Assembly: GCA_027037535.1 (NCBI GenBank)
Contig: JALVZQ010000008.1
Location: 62,001-126,000, forward strand
Source of the DNA: Acidilobaceae archaeon
Lineage (GTDB): Archaea > Thermoproteota > Thermoprotei_A > Sulfolobales > Acidilobaceae
Reading direction: 5' to 3'
DNA: 64,000 bases
Below are positions 49,939 to 60,669 of the stretch, piece by piece. Made by a program: the position numbers and the translations under genes. How positions within the stretch are numbered: the first letter of the stretch is position 1; the number at the start of each line of letters is the position of its first letter. The notes under the pieces are model-generated. The model ran no database searches and had not been told where the DNA came from. It worked only from the letters and a program-made list of their open reading frames with translations.

Positions 49939-51944
49939 TTTTCGAGGTCTCTAAGTACTATCCCTTTATTATATCCACTCTTGGTCCTTATGATCCTGGA
50001 CCTTCCCGGAATCCTAGGCATTATTTCTTCGTCTGGGACCGCGTATGGTATGTGTTTATACTCATGGTTCAGTGTTTCATACCATTTGTTCTTGAGAATC
50101 CTTGCCGTTTCGCTTTTTGAATGTTCTCCTGGGACGAGTACTGAGTACACCAAGGTTTTCTCATGTATTGCCTCTTCGCTTCCAGTCATAACTATTGGTA
50201 CGCCTTCCTCGTTGATGGCGATTCCTATCGCTATCTTAATAGGCACTGGCTTTGGAAGATAATTCTTCTTCCCATAAACCATTATTCCTCCCTTAGCCAG
50301 GTATTCTCCCGTCGGCGGGCTAAATGATACCTGGCTCGCAGTTACCCAGTATACATCGATGCTTCCAGCACCGGCCTTCCATGCCCTGCTATAGGCGGCT
50401 GTTATGACAGCGGCATCGAATATGTCTTCTGGCTGAGGAGTCTTGTCCTTAATTTTTAGGACGACAGCTGGTGCTCCGTGGATGTTTGCGTGTAGGAATA
50501 GGTCGTTTTGAGATAGATGTTTCTTGACTACTGCTTCGTTTTGGCTGGCATCGCGGCCGCCTATTGCTAGAAGATTATTTCTCGTCACAGTCCAGTGATA
50601 TTTCTCGAACCAGAACCGTTTCCTTCTCCGTACCTGCTGGGACAGCTCTCTGGCTTTAACCTTTATCTTAAGCTCGTCTATTCGCTTCAATATCTCTTCT
50701 TTTACTTGTTCCGCGCGCGTGGCTTTTGCTTCTAGTTCTCCGGCTTCCCTGTATAATCTGAGTATTACAGAGTCCACTGTTTCTCCATGATAGTAGTCGA
50801 ACTTGATATCGTTTGGTAGCTCTATAACGTATCTGTCATTTAGTCTTGTTACGATTACTTTTCCTAGAGTGACTTTTTCCGCTTTATTTCTTGTTATGAT
50901 ATCGAAGAGTTTGTCGAAGTCCTGATAATGCTTCGCGACTAGCTCTGCTATTTTTTTCTTCTTCTCCGCCTCCAACACGTATTCTCTTGCTCTCTTCTCC
51001 GCCTCTTCAATACTTTTTAGAAGTCTGTAATATTCGCTGTCGCCTGTTGTATCGTCTTGTGTTCTTGTACGTGGTTCTCTAACAGGTTGTGCAAATAGTA
51101 TGTCCAGGGCCTCGTCAAACGGGGAATATTCTTGAACTGTAAGGTCTCCTCTCTCGATATGTCTTAGTGGTTTGAATGGATCCGCCTCAATAGGGTATTC
51201 TTGAATTATCAACCATCCTTTTCCGGCGAACGATTCTTCGACAATCTCTGTTAGCGCTTCTATTATTGCCTGCAGATCGTTTTCTCGTAGATCGCCTACC
51301 TCTCTCTGTTTATCGATACCGGCTCTATACAATGCCTCTTCGGCGAGCTCTCCGGGTATCCTGCATCCTCTTATAAGTCCTCGTACTGCGTCTTTTCCTG
51401 ATCTTATACAGTCCACGAGGTTCTCAAAGAAATTTTCTATCTTTGACTCAACCAGTTTTATGATGATACTCTCTTGCGCTGGAGGAGGAATATAGTTTAT
51501 CTTAGGTTTTAGCACTCTATCTCGTAATCTAAGGGTTCTTGTCAAGGCAATAATAGAATCCTTATCGTCAAGCAACACTATTACCCCTCTAGGGATTAGC
51601 TCTGCAATTATCGAGTATCCTCGCCTACCAGTGATTTTTACAATTCTATCGTTTCCTTGCAGAGATATGTCTTGAATCCTATCTCCACGTAGATACTTCC
51701 TTGCCAGTACTACCAATGGATATGGTTTATAGTCACTTGGAGTTACAACTCTCGACGATAAATGTATTCTTTTCCCTGCCTCTATTACCAGGAGGTCTTT
51801 TACAAGGTTAGACTTGACTTTTAGTATTAGACGCTCATATTCTTTCTCATAATAGATATTTGATATTAATCCATTGTTCAATTGATCTCCCGTTGTTTTC
51901 AGCCAAACTAATATATCTAGTAGGTTCATGCTTTTTCTAGCCAT
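49935..51944 (-). CDS. NFACT family protein (Rqc2/RqcH/Tae2 homologue)
   Basis: 669 residues in the order NFACT-N (MNLLDILVWLKTTGDQLNNG), HhH region, long coiled coil (about 300-340 and 380-440), NFACT-R/DUF814 (ARELSQQVRRRKRFWFEKYH, IGGRDASQNEAVVKKHLSQN, HGAPAVVLKIKDKTPQPEDI). Homologues bind 60S/50S subunits carrying stalled peptidyl-tRNA and add alanine-rich tails in ribosome quality control. The DUF814 core residues appear intact. Monocistronic; GGGG precedes the ATG. Confidence 0.92.
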   Translation of the reverse strand: MARKSMNLLDILVWLKTTGDQLNNGLISNIYYEKEYERLILKVKSNLVKDLLVIEAGKRIHLSSRVVTPSDYKPYPLVVLARKYLRGDRIQDISLQGNDRIVKITGRRGYSIIAELIPRGVIVLLDDKDSIIALTRTLRLRDRVLKPKINYIPPPAQESIIIKLVESKIENFFENLVDCIRSGKDAVRGLIRGCRIPGELAEEALYRAGIDKQREVGDLRENDLQAIIEALTEIVEESFAGKGWLIIQEYPIEADPFKPLRHIERGDLTVQEYSPFDEALDILFAQPVREPRTRTQDDTTGDSEYYRLLKSIEEAEKRAREYVLEAEKKKKIAELVAKHYQDFDKLFDIITRNKAEKVTLGKVIVTRLNDRYVIELPNDIKFDYYHGETVDSVILRLYREAGELEAKATRAEQVKEEILKRIDELKIKVKARELSQQVRRRKRFWFEKYHWTVTRNNLLAIGGRDASQNEAVVKKHLSQNDLFLHANIHGAPAVVLKIKDKTPQPEDIFDAAVITAAYSRAWKAGAGSIDVYWVTASQVSFSPPTGEYLAKGGIMVYGKKNYLPKPVPIKIAIGIAINEEGVPIVMTGSEEAIHEKTLVYSVLVPGEHSKSETARILKNKWYETLNHEYKHIPYAVPDEEIMPRIPGRSRIIRTKSGYNKGIVLRDLEN

Positions 51945-52077
51945 TTTCTTTTAGCCCCGTTAATAAGTTAATGTCAGGTAGAGGAATAATGGAGTTATCC
52001 TCATGAATTTATTTCATCGCTATTATTACCCTAAAGAACCTAGTTTAGGATAACTGGTAATGAAGAGGTGATATCAG

Positions 52078-52371
52078 ATGGTTGCTGGAGTCTCCATAGA
52101 TGCTCATATTGTCGCAGGGATAATTATAGGGTTTATACTAGGGAGTATCCTAGCAGTGTTATCATATATAGGAGGCTTCGAACAGCTCTCGATGCCAAGC
52201 AGGGGTCTGGCGGGATCGTTAGGGTCTGCTATAATAGCCTTTCTACTTCTCCCCCTCGTGCAGCTACGTATCGGGGTTCTCTCCACAAGGAAGAAAATCG
52301 AGTACGTAGCTGTATCTGTGTTAATGACTTTAGTATTCTGGCCAGTCATATACGCAGTCCTTATTAGCTAG
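52078..52371 (+). CDS. Small three-helix membrane protein, unknown
   Basis: 97 residues with three hydrophobic segments (about 10-32, GSLGSAIIAFLLLPLVQLRI and VAVSVLMTLVFWPVIYAVLI) and a short basic loop (STRKKIE). ATG 52078 follows a near-ideal SD, GAGGTGAT, by 5 bases, so the gene is real despite its size. A small inverted repeat CCTAAA/TTTAGG (52030-52049) lies in the promoter region. The surface protein gene follows 73 bases later in the same direction, and the two may be functionally linked. No family recognised. Confidence 0.65.
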   Translation: MVAGVSIDAHIVAGIIIGFILGSILAVLSYIGGFEQLSMPSRGLAGSLGSAIIAFLLLPLVQLRIGVLSTRKKIEYVAVSVLMTLVFWPVIYAVLIS

Positions 52372-52444
52372 TTTTTAGAGGAGAGCGATACCTCATAGTT
52401 TATTTTATTAGCTTGTCTAAGAGCATATATGGTGTAAGTCTAGC

Positions 52445-53878
52445 ATGTATAGAATCAACATAACGAGACACAAGTACTTGCTCGTGATTATTAGTTTGCT
52501 GGTATTAGCAACATATATGGTTCCTTCAGAAGCTTCCTCCTCTGTATGTTACTCTCCTAATAAGATGATAATAGTTCCAGTACAATCAACAAGCTATTCT
52601 GACAAGCTAGAAATATATCTTGAATCATACACGCAACCGATAACCGTATACAACATATCCAGTTCTCTCTATGATGTTAAAGGAGCAGGTTGCATCAATG
52701 ATTACTTCATAGTTATGTATCTAGATCTAACTAATGGTAGCCTGATTCTTGACTATTATGATATAAATGTTCTTGGCTATGAGGCCCCCAGCATCGACCT
52801 TGGGAAAATGAATCATTTATTGATAAAGAGGATAACATTTTATCCGGAGTCTCCTGCCATTATAAGCGCTGCAGATGGCTTCTTCAATAATGAAACTCTC
52901 CTGGTACTCGGTATATCTAGCGCAGTAATAGACAATGGAACAATATCAAAACCCTTCAGTATATATTTAGGCAACGGAGAAAAAGATATTGTAAAGAAAT
53001 ATTATAGCGTAGAATCAACGCTTAAGTTGCCTACAAAACCTGTACTTCCACCATTTTTCTATAATGTGACAGAAGAACAGCTTACCATCGGAACAGTAAT
53101 TAGTGGAGAGCTTGAACTTATGAAGACTTCTATACCTAATTCTCCTGATCCCGGCACGATAGTCTATTATCCTAGCGATAACAAGAGATTAACTGTTTAT
53201 GTTTCAAATTCTACTACTCTAACTATTCTGTATACTGACAAGGCTACGCTTACAACAAACATTTATCTGGTAGGCTTCGAGAACTATACATTAATCTCTG
53301 TAGACGGAATAATTAGTCTCAATAACACATTCTATATATCATCTAAAGCTATAACGTATGCCGCCGGGACATCTCAGCCGGAAACCGTTAGTCTCATAAC
53401 GTTATTTGTTCCATCAACGGACACGATCACCGTCTATAAACAGGACAATTCTGCGAACCGCTTAGAAATAATGGGTTACCATTATCTGGCCGTCATAAAT
53501 GGCACCTATCTCGTCGAACCATCGATCTCTGATCTAAACACGATACTTGCGAAGCAGACAACTGTAGAATATAAATTAGAGACATTATCAACTACGTCTG
53601 CATTCCTATTAGCTCCTTCACAGGAAGCATCAGACTTCTCAACTATAACTAAAGTATACGCTGAACAAGCCACAACACCCCGAAACACGACATCGACCAC
53701 AACCTCGCAAACAACTCAGGAAAAACCAGTATTAAACATGAAACTCCTGGCCTTAGTAATAGCTGTTGTTATTATAGCTGTGGCAGGTATTCTTGTCTAC
53801 TTCTTAAAAATTAGAAAGAGGACTGTGTCCACAGGAGAAGAGGAAGAATCGGAACAAGTCATAGAGCTAAACATTTAG
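52445..53878 (+). CDS. Secreted, membrane-anchored surface protein with Ser/Thr stalk
   Basis: 477 residues. An N-terminal signal peptide (KYLLVIISLLVLATYMVPSE) with probable cleavage near SEASS precedes a beta-rich ectodomain with many Asn-x-Ser/Thr sequons. A Thr/Ser-rich stalk follows (NTTSTTTSQTTQEKP, about 418-432). A transmembrane helix (LALVIAVVIIAVAGILVYFL) leads to a short cytosolic tail with KIRKR and an acidic end. The topology matches archaeal binding-protein or S-layer-associated proteins. The ectodomain family is not recognised; the segment about 110-330 has repeated strand patterns that might be a propeller. SD GGTGTAAG. Confidence 0.75.
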   Translation: MYRINITRHKYLLVIISLLVLATYMVPSEASSSVCYSPNKMIIVPVQSTSYSDKLEIYLESYTQPITVYNISSSLYDVKGAGCINDYFIVMYLDLTNGSLILDYYDINVLGYEAPSIDLGKMNHLLIKRITFYPESPAIISAADGFFNNETLLVLGISSAVIDNGTISKPFSIYLGNGEKDIVKKYYSVESTLKLPTKPVLPPFFYNVTEEQLTIGTVISGELELMKTSIPNSPDPGTIVYYPSDNKRLTVYVSNSTTLTILYTDKATLTTNIYLVGFENYTLISVDGIISLNNTFYISSKAITYAAGTSQPETVSLITLFVPSTDTITVYKQDNSANRLEIMGYHYLAVINGTYLVEPSISDLNTILAKQTTVEYKLETLSTTSAFLLAPSQEASDFSTITKVYAEQATTPRNTTSTTTSQTTQEKPVLNMKLLALVIAVVIIAVAGILVYFLKIRKRTVSTGEEEESEQVIELNI

Positions 53879-53974
53879 CACCAATATTTCAATATAGAAT
53901 TCTCTAGGGAAATTTTTTATAAATCAAACACAAACCTATTATCTTCTCCGATAACGGGGGGTGCTGTTTGGAAA

Positions 53975-55192
53975 ATGAAGCGGAACATAGTGGTAGAAGA
54001 ATATCTTCTGCCAAGTGTGGAAGAAATAGAAGTAGAGCTCGTGGAAAGAAAAGGCCTAGGCCACCCGGACTATATTAGTGACGCTGCGTCAGAGGTAGCA
54101 AGTATTGCTCTAAGCAGATTATATCTTGAAAGGTATGGAAGAATACTCCATCATAACCTCGACAAAGTACTACTAGTGGGCGGCCAGGCAAGCCCACGTT
54201 ATGGAGGAGGAGACGTACTACAGCCAATCTACATCATCGTGTCTGGAAGAGCGACAACACAAGTACGCACCGACGACGGCGTAGAGAATATACCGGTAGG
54301 AACAACAATAGTAGCCGCAGTAAAAGAATGGATAAAAAAGAACTTCAGATTCCTAGACCCTGAAAAACACATAATAGTGGACTATAAGATCGGGAAAGGA
54401 AGCACAGACCTAGTAGGAATCTTCGAGGAAAAAGACAAGGTGCCGAAAAGCAACGATACAAGTTTCGGAAGCGGATACGCACCGTTCTCAACCCTAGAAC
54501 GACTAGTATTCGAGACAGAACGTATGCTAAATTCACCAGGATTTAAGTCAAAGCTCCCGCAAGTAGGCGAGGATATCAAAGTAATGGGCCTACGCAGAGG
54601 AAAAACGATAGAACTAACAATTGCAGCAGCCATGATCAGTAGCCTCGTGCATGACAGACAAGAATATCTCTCGATAAAAGAAGAGGTCAAGAACTATGTT
54701 CTAGACCTAGCCGCAAAAATAGCACCGGAACATACCGTAAATGTATACATAAACACTGGAGACATACCAGAAAAAGACATCGTCTACCTAACAGTAACAG
54801 GCACTAGCGCAGAACACGGAGATGATGGAATGACTGGACGCGGAAACAGGGCAAACGGGCTGATAACTCCCCTAAGACCTATGAGCCTAGAGGCAGCCGC
54901 CGGAAAGAACCCTGTAAACCACGTAGGTAAAATCTATAATGTCGTAGCCAACGACCTCGCCCGCAAAATATACAGCGAAGTTACCGGCATCAAAGAAGTA
55001 TATGTAAAATTATTGAGCCAAATAGGAAGACCAATAGATAACCCGCTCGTAGCAGACGTCAAAGTAAAACCAGAGGGCAACGGTTTATCAAGCGATCAAA
55101 AACGCGAAATCGAAGCAATAGTTAACGACGTCTTAGACAATATCACTACCTACACGTACAAGATAATAAACGGGGAAGTAATACTCTTCTAG
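53975..55192 (+). CDS. mat: Archaeal-type S-adenosylmethionine synthetase
   Basis: 405 residues, the length of archaeal MAT. Landmarks are [75 protein letters not shown] and [20 protein letters not shown]. It makes SAM from methionine and ATP for the methyltransferases, including that at 1-957. TATA-like TTTTTTATAAATC (about 53914-53926) and SD GGGGGTG lie upstream. The leader is too short to hold a SAM riboswitch. Codon use appears ordinary. Confidence 0.97.
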   Translation: MKRNIVVEEYLLPSVEEIEVELVERKGLGHPDYISDAASEVASIALSRLYLERYGRILHHNLDKVLLVGGQASPRYGGGDVLQPIYIIVSGRATTQVRTDDGVENIPVGTTIVAAVKEWIKKNFRFLDPEKHIIVDYKIGKGSTDLVGIFEEKDKVPKSNDTSFGSGYAPFSTLERLVFETERMLNSPGFKSKLPQVGEDIKVMGLRRGKTIELTIAAAMISSLVHDRQEYLSIKEEVKNYVLDLAAKIAPEHTVNVYINTGDIPEKDIVYLTVTGTSAEHGDDGMTGRGNRANGLITPLRPMSLEAAAGKNPVNHVGKIYNVVANDLARKIYSEVTGIKEVYVKLLSQIGRPIDNPLVADVKVKPEGNGLSSDQKREIEAIVNDVLDNITTYTYKIINGEVILF

Positions 55193-55204
55193 GCAAACAA
55201 TCTT

Positions 55205-57256
55205 TTACTGAGTAATTCTTTTCCCGTGAGATCCTAACGCTCTGAATCTCTCCTTTCTATACTCGGATATAAGTCTCTCTAGATTGATTCTTTGCTCATA
55301 TTCTTCTTCTAGCTTCTTTCTCCTCCGAAATAACTCTTCGCGAACCCTAGCATCTAACACTACATACTCGTCCGTCATATAAAGGGGGCGTATATCGAGT
55401 TCTCCCTCAGTAACGACCGGGATTAACAGTCTCTTCGCGTTTTTCTTTAGCATTGCTATATCGGGCGATCCCCTGACAATTAATCCTAGCAGTTTAATAC
55501 TTGACAAAGTATAGAGTAAGTCTTCCTCGAAAACAGGATTATCAAGATAAAGAGCCTCTCCCATTAGAGTTTGAGGATTACTAATTAGGTTCTTGGCGTT
55601 GCTCTGGGTAAGGCTTCTTATTCTATATGCCAAGAAATATGTTCCCGAATAGACTTTTGAAAGTATTTCTTCTATCGTTTTCTTTTCATTTATTAGATTG
55701 TTAATAGTATCTTTAAGTGATTCTATTTCTTTCGATAATATAGCAATCTGCGACTCCATCTTAGATACGAGGCTGTCCCTATAGATCGACGACTTAAAGG
55801 AGGCTAGCTTCCTCTCCATCTCCTCCTGTAATCTCTCATTTTCTTCCTGAAGCTGTTTAACTCTCTCCCTTAGATAAGTTAACTCGGCCTCTAGAAGCTG
55901 TAGTCTTTGATAACCCCTTGCCTCATCTTGAGACTGTTGGATCCGGGCTCTATGATTCTTCTCCTCTACTCTCTCCTTATTAACCGACAGAATATCGTCT
56001 AGCTCCTTTTCAATAGCTATCTCGAGAGCTTCAGCTACGGTAACTCCTTTGATAACTGCTTCTTTTACAGTTGACGAATCAACATTGATCCCTATTTTCT
56101 TAAGCTGCGACTCGACGTGTCCCAGCTTGTTTCTCAAAGATAAGTATGCTTTGTAGGCAGCAGCGAGGGCATCTCTTTGATGGGAGTCATCTGGTAATAA
56201 TCCGTTTAGAGCCTTTTGAGCAAGACCCCTTTTCTCTACAACACTGAGTTCTCCTGGAGGAGTATACAGTAGGGCTCCTGTTAGGCTTGCTATCTTTCTA
56301 ACTGATTCCGGCGGCTCCGGTACGTCAACTGCTATTATTACAGGTTTTCCATATTCAAGTATCGCCTCTAACAAGCTACCCCGATCGAAGGACTTCGAGC
56401 TGTCCAAATATACTACCCTCCCATTAAGATCTAGAACCGCGATACCCGTCGTTATCCCTGGATCCAGCCCTACAATTATCGGTTTTAAGTGCTTGCTACT
56501 TTTCTCTGGTATTGATAGGATTGTCCTGTACACCGGTTTTATAGTGACTGAATAGTCAGCTCCTCTATATGGCCTGACAATGCCTAATAACCTCTCTCTT
56601 GGAGCGTAGACTGTGAAAGTAGCTGACTCTAGTCCCCCTTCACTTTTCCTATATTTTAAATCGTATTCGAGTCCGGCCTCGTCAAGGGCTTGTTTAACCC
56701 TCATTGTGGCGTTCAACACAGCCGCTCTAACCTTTCTCTGATATCTTTGCTGACTGTATCCACCGCTTGCAGGACTTCGATGTTTAGTTATGAGTATCAT
56801 AGTCTTTTGCTCTATTTTCCTTATACTCGCGCCATAGTTTTTTGAGGCTAGTATTGCCGCTAGGTATGCTGTCTTTCCCGGAGTCAGCTTACCGTATCCG
56901 ACTATATCACGGTACGGAGCTGTCAGCTGGTTCATGGAGTAGTATTTGTCTTTCCCTATAGTAACTTGCACTATTTCGGACTCGGCAGGGAACAATTCTA
57001 GTATACGTGCTAGGTCCTTCTTGTTTGAGGCGATCTCCATTATGTTGTCAAAAGCTATTTTCTTTGGCTTATAATACCATGCTAGTCTGATTAGTCTCGA
57101 GAGAGGAGCTCTTGACTGTTTTTCTATTATTTTTCCCTCTGCGTCGACTATCACAATGCTATAAAGAGCCCTCTTTGTGGAGCTCAGCGGGCTACCTTCC
57201 TCTATATCTACTCCCATGTATAGTTCTTTTCGTCTTGGCAACTGCGTCTTAGTCAT
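55205..57256 (-). CDS. DUF460 protein (RNase H/RuvC-like fold plus coiled coil)
   Basis: 683 residues. An N-terminal RNase H-like domain starts YMGVDIEEGSPLSSTKRAL, and a second starts IVGLDPGITTGIAVLDLNGR (about 270) with DSHQRDALAAAYKAYLSL; the Asp residues suggest a nuclease fold. Then a coiled coil of about 120 residues (LTYLRERVKQLQEENERLQE) and a charged C-terminus. The family is archaea-specific with no established function, predicted nuclease. Its ATG immediately follows the rio2 stop (TAAATG) with SD GAGGTGAA inside rio2, so they are coupled. Confidence 0.8.
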   Translation of the reverse strand: MTKTQLPRRKELYMGVDIEEGSPLSSTKRALYSIVIVDAEGKIIEKQSRAPLSRLIRLAWYYKPKKIAFDNIMEIASNKKDLARILELFPAESEIVQVTIGKDKYYSMNQLTAPYRDIVGYGKLTPGKTAYLAAILASKNYGASIRKIEQKTMILITKHRSPASGGYSQQRYQRKVRAAVLNATMRVKQALDEAGLEYDLKYRKSEGGLESATFTVYAPRERLLGIVRPYRGADYSVTIKPVYRTILSIPEKSSKHLKPIIVGLDPGITTGIAVLDLNGRVVYLDSSKSFDRGSLLEAILEYGKPVIIAVDVPEPPESVRKIASLTGALLYTPPGELSVVEKRGLAQKALNGLLPDDSHQRDALAAAYKAYLSLRNKLGHVESQLKKIGINVDSSTVKEAVIKGVTVAEALEIAIEKELDDILSVNKERVEEKNHRARIQQSQDEARGYQRLQLLEAELTYLRERVKQLQEENERLQEEMERKLASFKSSIYRDSLVSKMESQIAILSKEIESLKDTINNLINEKKTIEEILSKVYSGTYFLAYRIRSLTQSNAKNLISNPQTLMGEALYLDNPVFEEDLLYTLSSIKLLGLIVRGSPDIAMLKKNAKRLLIPVVTEGELDIRPLYMTDEYVVLDARVREELFRRRKKLEEEYEQRINLERLISEYRKERFRALGSHGKRITQ

Positions 57257-58144
57257 TTATTCACCTCTTATATATGAAAGAGTCTTCTCCGGATCTCTCT
57301 CGACACCATATTTTCTTTTGAAGAATGAGAGGATATAGGTTACATCTCTTCTGAGGAGCTCGTCTGCCATTTCCTCTTCTTTATAAACATACTGGGGCCA
57401 GTCAATTATGTACGGTACCAGGTCCTCACTAATTAGTACATTATACTCGCTTAAGTCTCCGTGTACTATTCCAACCTTCTTATACGCTATACGGAGGGTC
57501 TCTATTATCATGTTAAGAATTTTTTCGGCTTCATTCCTTGACAGTTCTCTAACCTTGAATAGTTCAATTCCAGGTATGTATTCTTGAACGACACTGTTCC
57601 TGTTCCATGCTATTGGTTCTGGGACTAAGGCGTCGTGCTCTCTTAGTGCCACTAGTATCTTGAACTCTCGCTCTCCCAGCAACCTTGTTATCTGAAACCA
57701 TGACTTTCTCGGTAAATTGGCGACCATGCCTCTATACCTCTTTATCTTCTGAAAACTTCTTCTCCCTTCTCTATGGAACTTAACTATAACTAGGCCTCCG
57801 GAGGCATCCTCTGCTATGTATATGTTTCCTTCTTTTCCTACACCAATCCTGTCGCCGAGAACCTTTATGACACCTCTCTGAACGAGATTGTTCAGCGATA
57901 GAATATCTAGACCCCAATATGTAAGCGTATATCCTACCGTTGACCCTAGTCTTCTCCTTATCAGCTTCATCTGATTCAGCTTATCTATGCTCGATATAAT
58001 TTTACGAGGAGTACCCCTCAAGCGGCGTTCAATATACTCTAGAGGGACATACTCGTATCTAGTCATTCCTCGTTCGATCGTTCTCAGCACCGTCATATCT
58101 AACTTTGTAAGCCCAATGTACATTTTCCATAAGTTTCTCGGCAT
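57257..58144 (-). CDS. rio2: Rio2-type atypical serine kinase
   Basis: About 295 residues. An N-terminal winged helix (MTVLRTIERGMTRYEYVPLE) is diagnostic of Rio2. The kinase domain has DRIGVGKEGNIYIAEDASGG (P-loop), VIVKFHREGRRSFQ, catalytic IVHGDLSEYNVLI and metal-binding YIIDWPQYV. It is a 40S/30S ribosome-maturation ATPase-kinase. TTG 58159 is the first start codon but lies at the GGGGAAT SD; ATG 58144 is the better start. Operon with the DUF460 gene. Confidence 0.94.
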   Translation of the reverse strand: MPRNLWKMYIGLTKLDMTVLRTIERGMTRYEYVPLEYIERRLRGTPRKIISSIDKLNQMKLIRRRLGSTVGYTLTYWGLDILSLNNLVQRGVIKVLGDRIGVGKEGNIYIAEDASGGLVIVKFHREGRRSFQKIKRYRGMVANLPRKSWFQITRLLGEREFKILVALREHDALVPEPIAWNRNSVVQEYIPGIELFKVRELSRNEAEKILNMIIETLRIAYKKVGIVHGDLSEYNVLISEDLVPYIIDWPQYVYKEEEMADELLRRDVTYILSFFKRKYGVERDPEKTLSYIRGE

Positions 58145-58452
58145 CAGTGTATTCCCCAAATATACCGTATAGCATATTAATTTATGGATTCATACGACTC
58201 CCGTATACAATTATCTAAGAGTTAAATAACTTAACTTTGCTTCTTATCCGTATTTTGGGAAAAATTCAATCTTTATGGTTAGAAGATAAGATTATAGATG
58301 TCGCGGATATTATATAACTATTATCTAATTAATTTAATTGTTAATACAAATTAAACAACTAACGCTAAAACACATAATGATTTAAATAATATATTTCACG
58401 AATAAACTAAAATGTAAAGGACTATCCAAACACTAGAAAGGAGGTGCACGAC
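58145..58452. promoter_or_regulatory. AT-rich divergent promoter region with two inverted repeats
   Basis: 308 non-coding bases between rio2 and the ArsR-like gene. TTTAATT (58333-58339) and AATTAAA (58349-58355) form a 7-bp inverted repeat, and AGTTA-AA-TAACT (58220-58231) is a second palindrome. TATA-like ATTTAAATAATATA (about 58379-58392) precedes the ArsR gene. A dimeric winged-helix repressor could bind such repeats. I see no coding or RNA gene here. Confidence 0.4.
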
Positions 58453-58791
58453 GTGGGATTAAATCCGCCATTCGATAAAGAGGGAATATACACGGTAGAC
58501 GGTAAACTCCACGTGATAGGCCCCAGATACATAGCTATGGTAGCCAACGCGCTAGCCAACGAGACCAGGGCCAGGATCCTACGATATATAGCTAAAAAAC
58601 CAGCCGACCTAGACGAACTCTCACATATAGTCGGACAAAGCAAAGCAAACATTAGCAGCCAAATAAGGAAGCTTGAGAACGTTAATATTGTCAGGGCCAA
58701 GTATGTTCCTGGAACAAGAGGAATCCGAAAAGTAGTAGAGTTAAACGTGAATCAGATAATATTCCACATAGCAGATCCAGAGAAGAAATAA
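58453..58791 (+). CDS. ArsR-like winged-helix regulator
   Basis: 112 residues. A winged HTH of the ArsR class occupies about 25-100: YIAMVANALANETRARILRY, DLDELSHIVGQSKANISSQI and RKLENVNIVRAKYVPGTRG. No metal-binding ELCVCDL motif is present, so the inducer is unknown. The frame opens with GTG 58444, which is part of the SD (GGAGGTG); GTG 58453, 8 bases after GGAGG, is the sensible start. It has inverted repeats upstream that may be its operator. Monocistronic. Confidence 0.82.
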   Translation: MGLNPPFDKEGIYTVDGKLHVIGPRYIAMVANALANETRARILRYIAKKPADLDELSHIVGQSKANISSQIRKLENVNIVRAKYVPGTRGIRKVVELNVNQIIFHIADPEKK

Positions 58792-58880
58792 CTCCAGAAC
58801 ACTAGGTAGATCACTAGCAATAATCGATAATAGATAGGGTTTAGGGAGACATGTTCCCTGCTTGTAAACACCACAGCTAC

Positions 58881-60622
<1,742 letters not shown>

Positions 60623-60669
60623 CGCATGGTATTGAAATAATGAGGGAACAAGAATATTGGTTATTGTTG

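Noticed and set aside
53879-53974. Possible SAM riboswitch before the SAM synthetase gene
   Set aside because: After the likely TATA box only about 25-30 leader bases remain and no pairing is visible, so there is no room for a known SAM aptamer.
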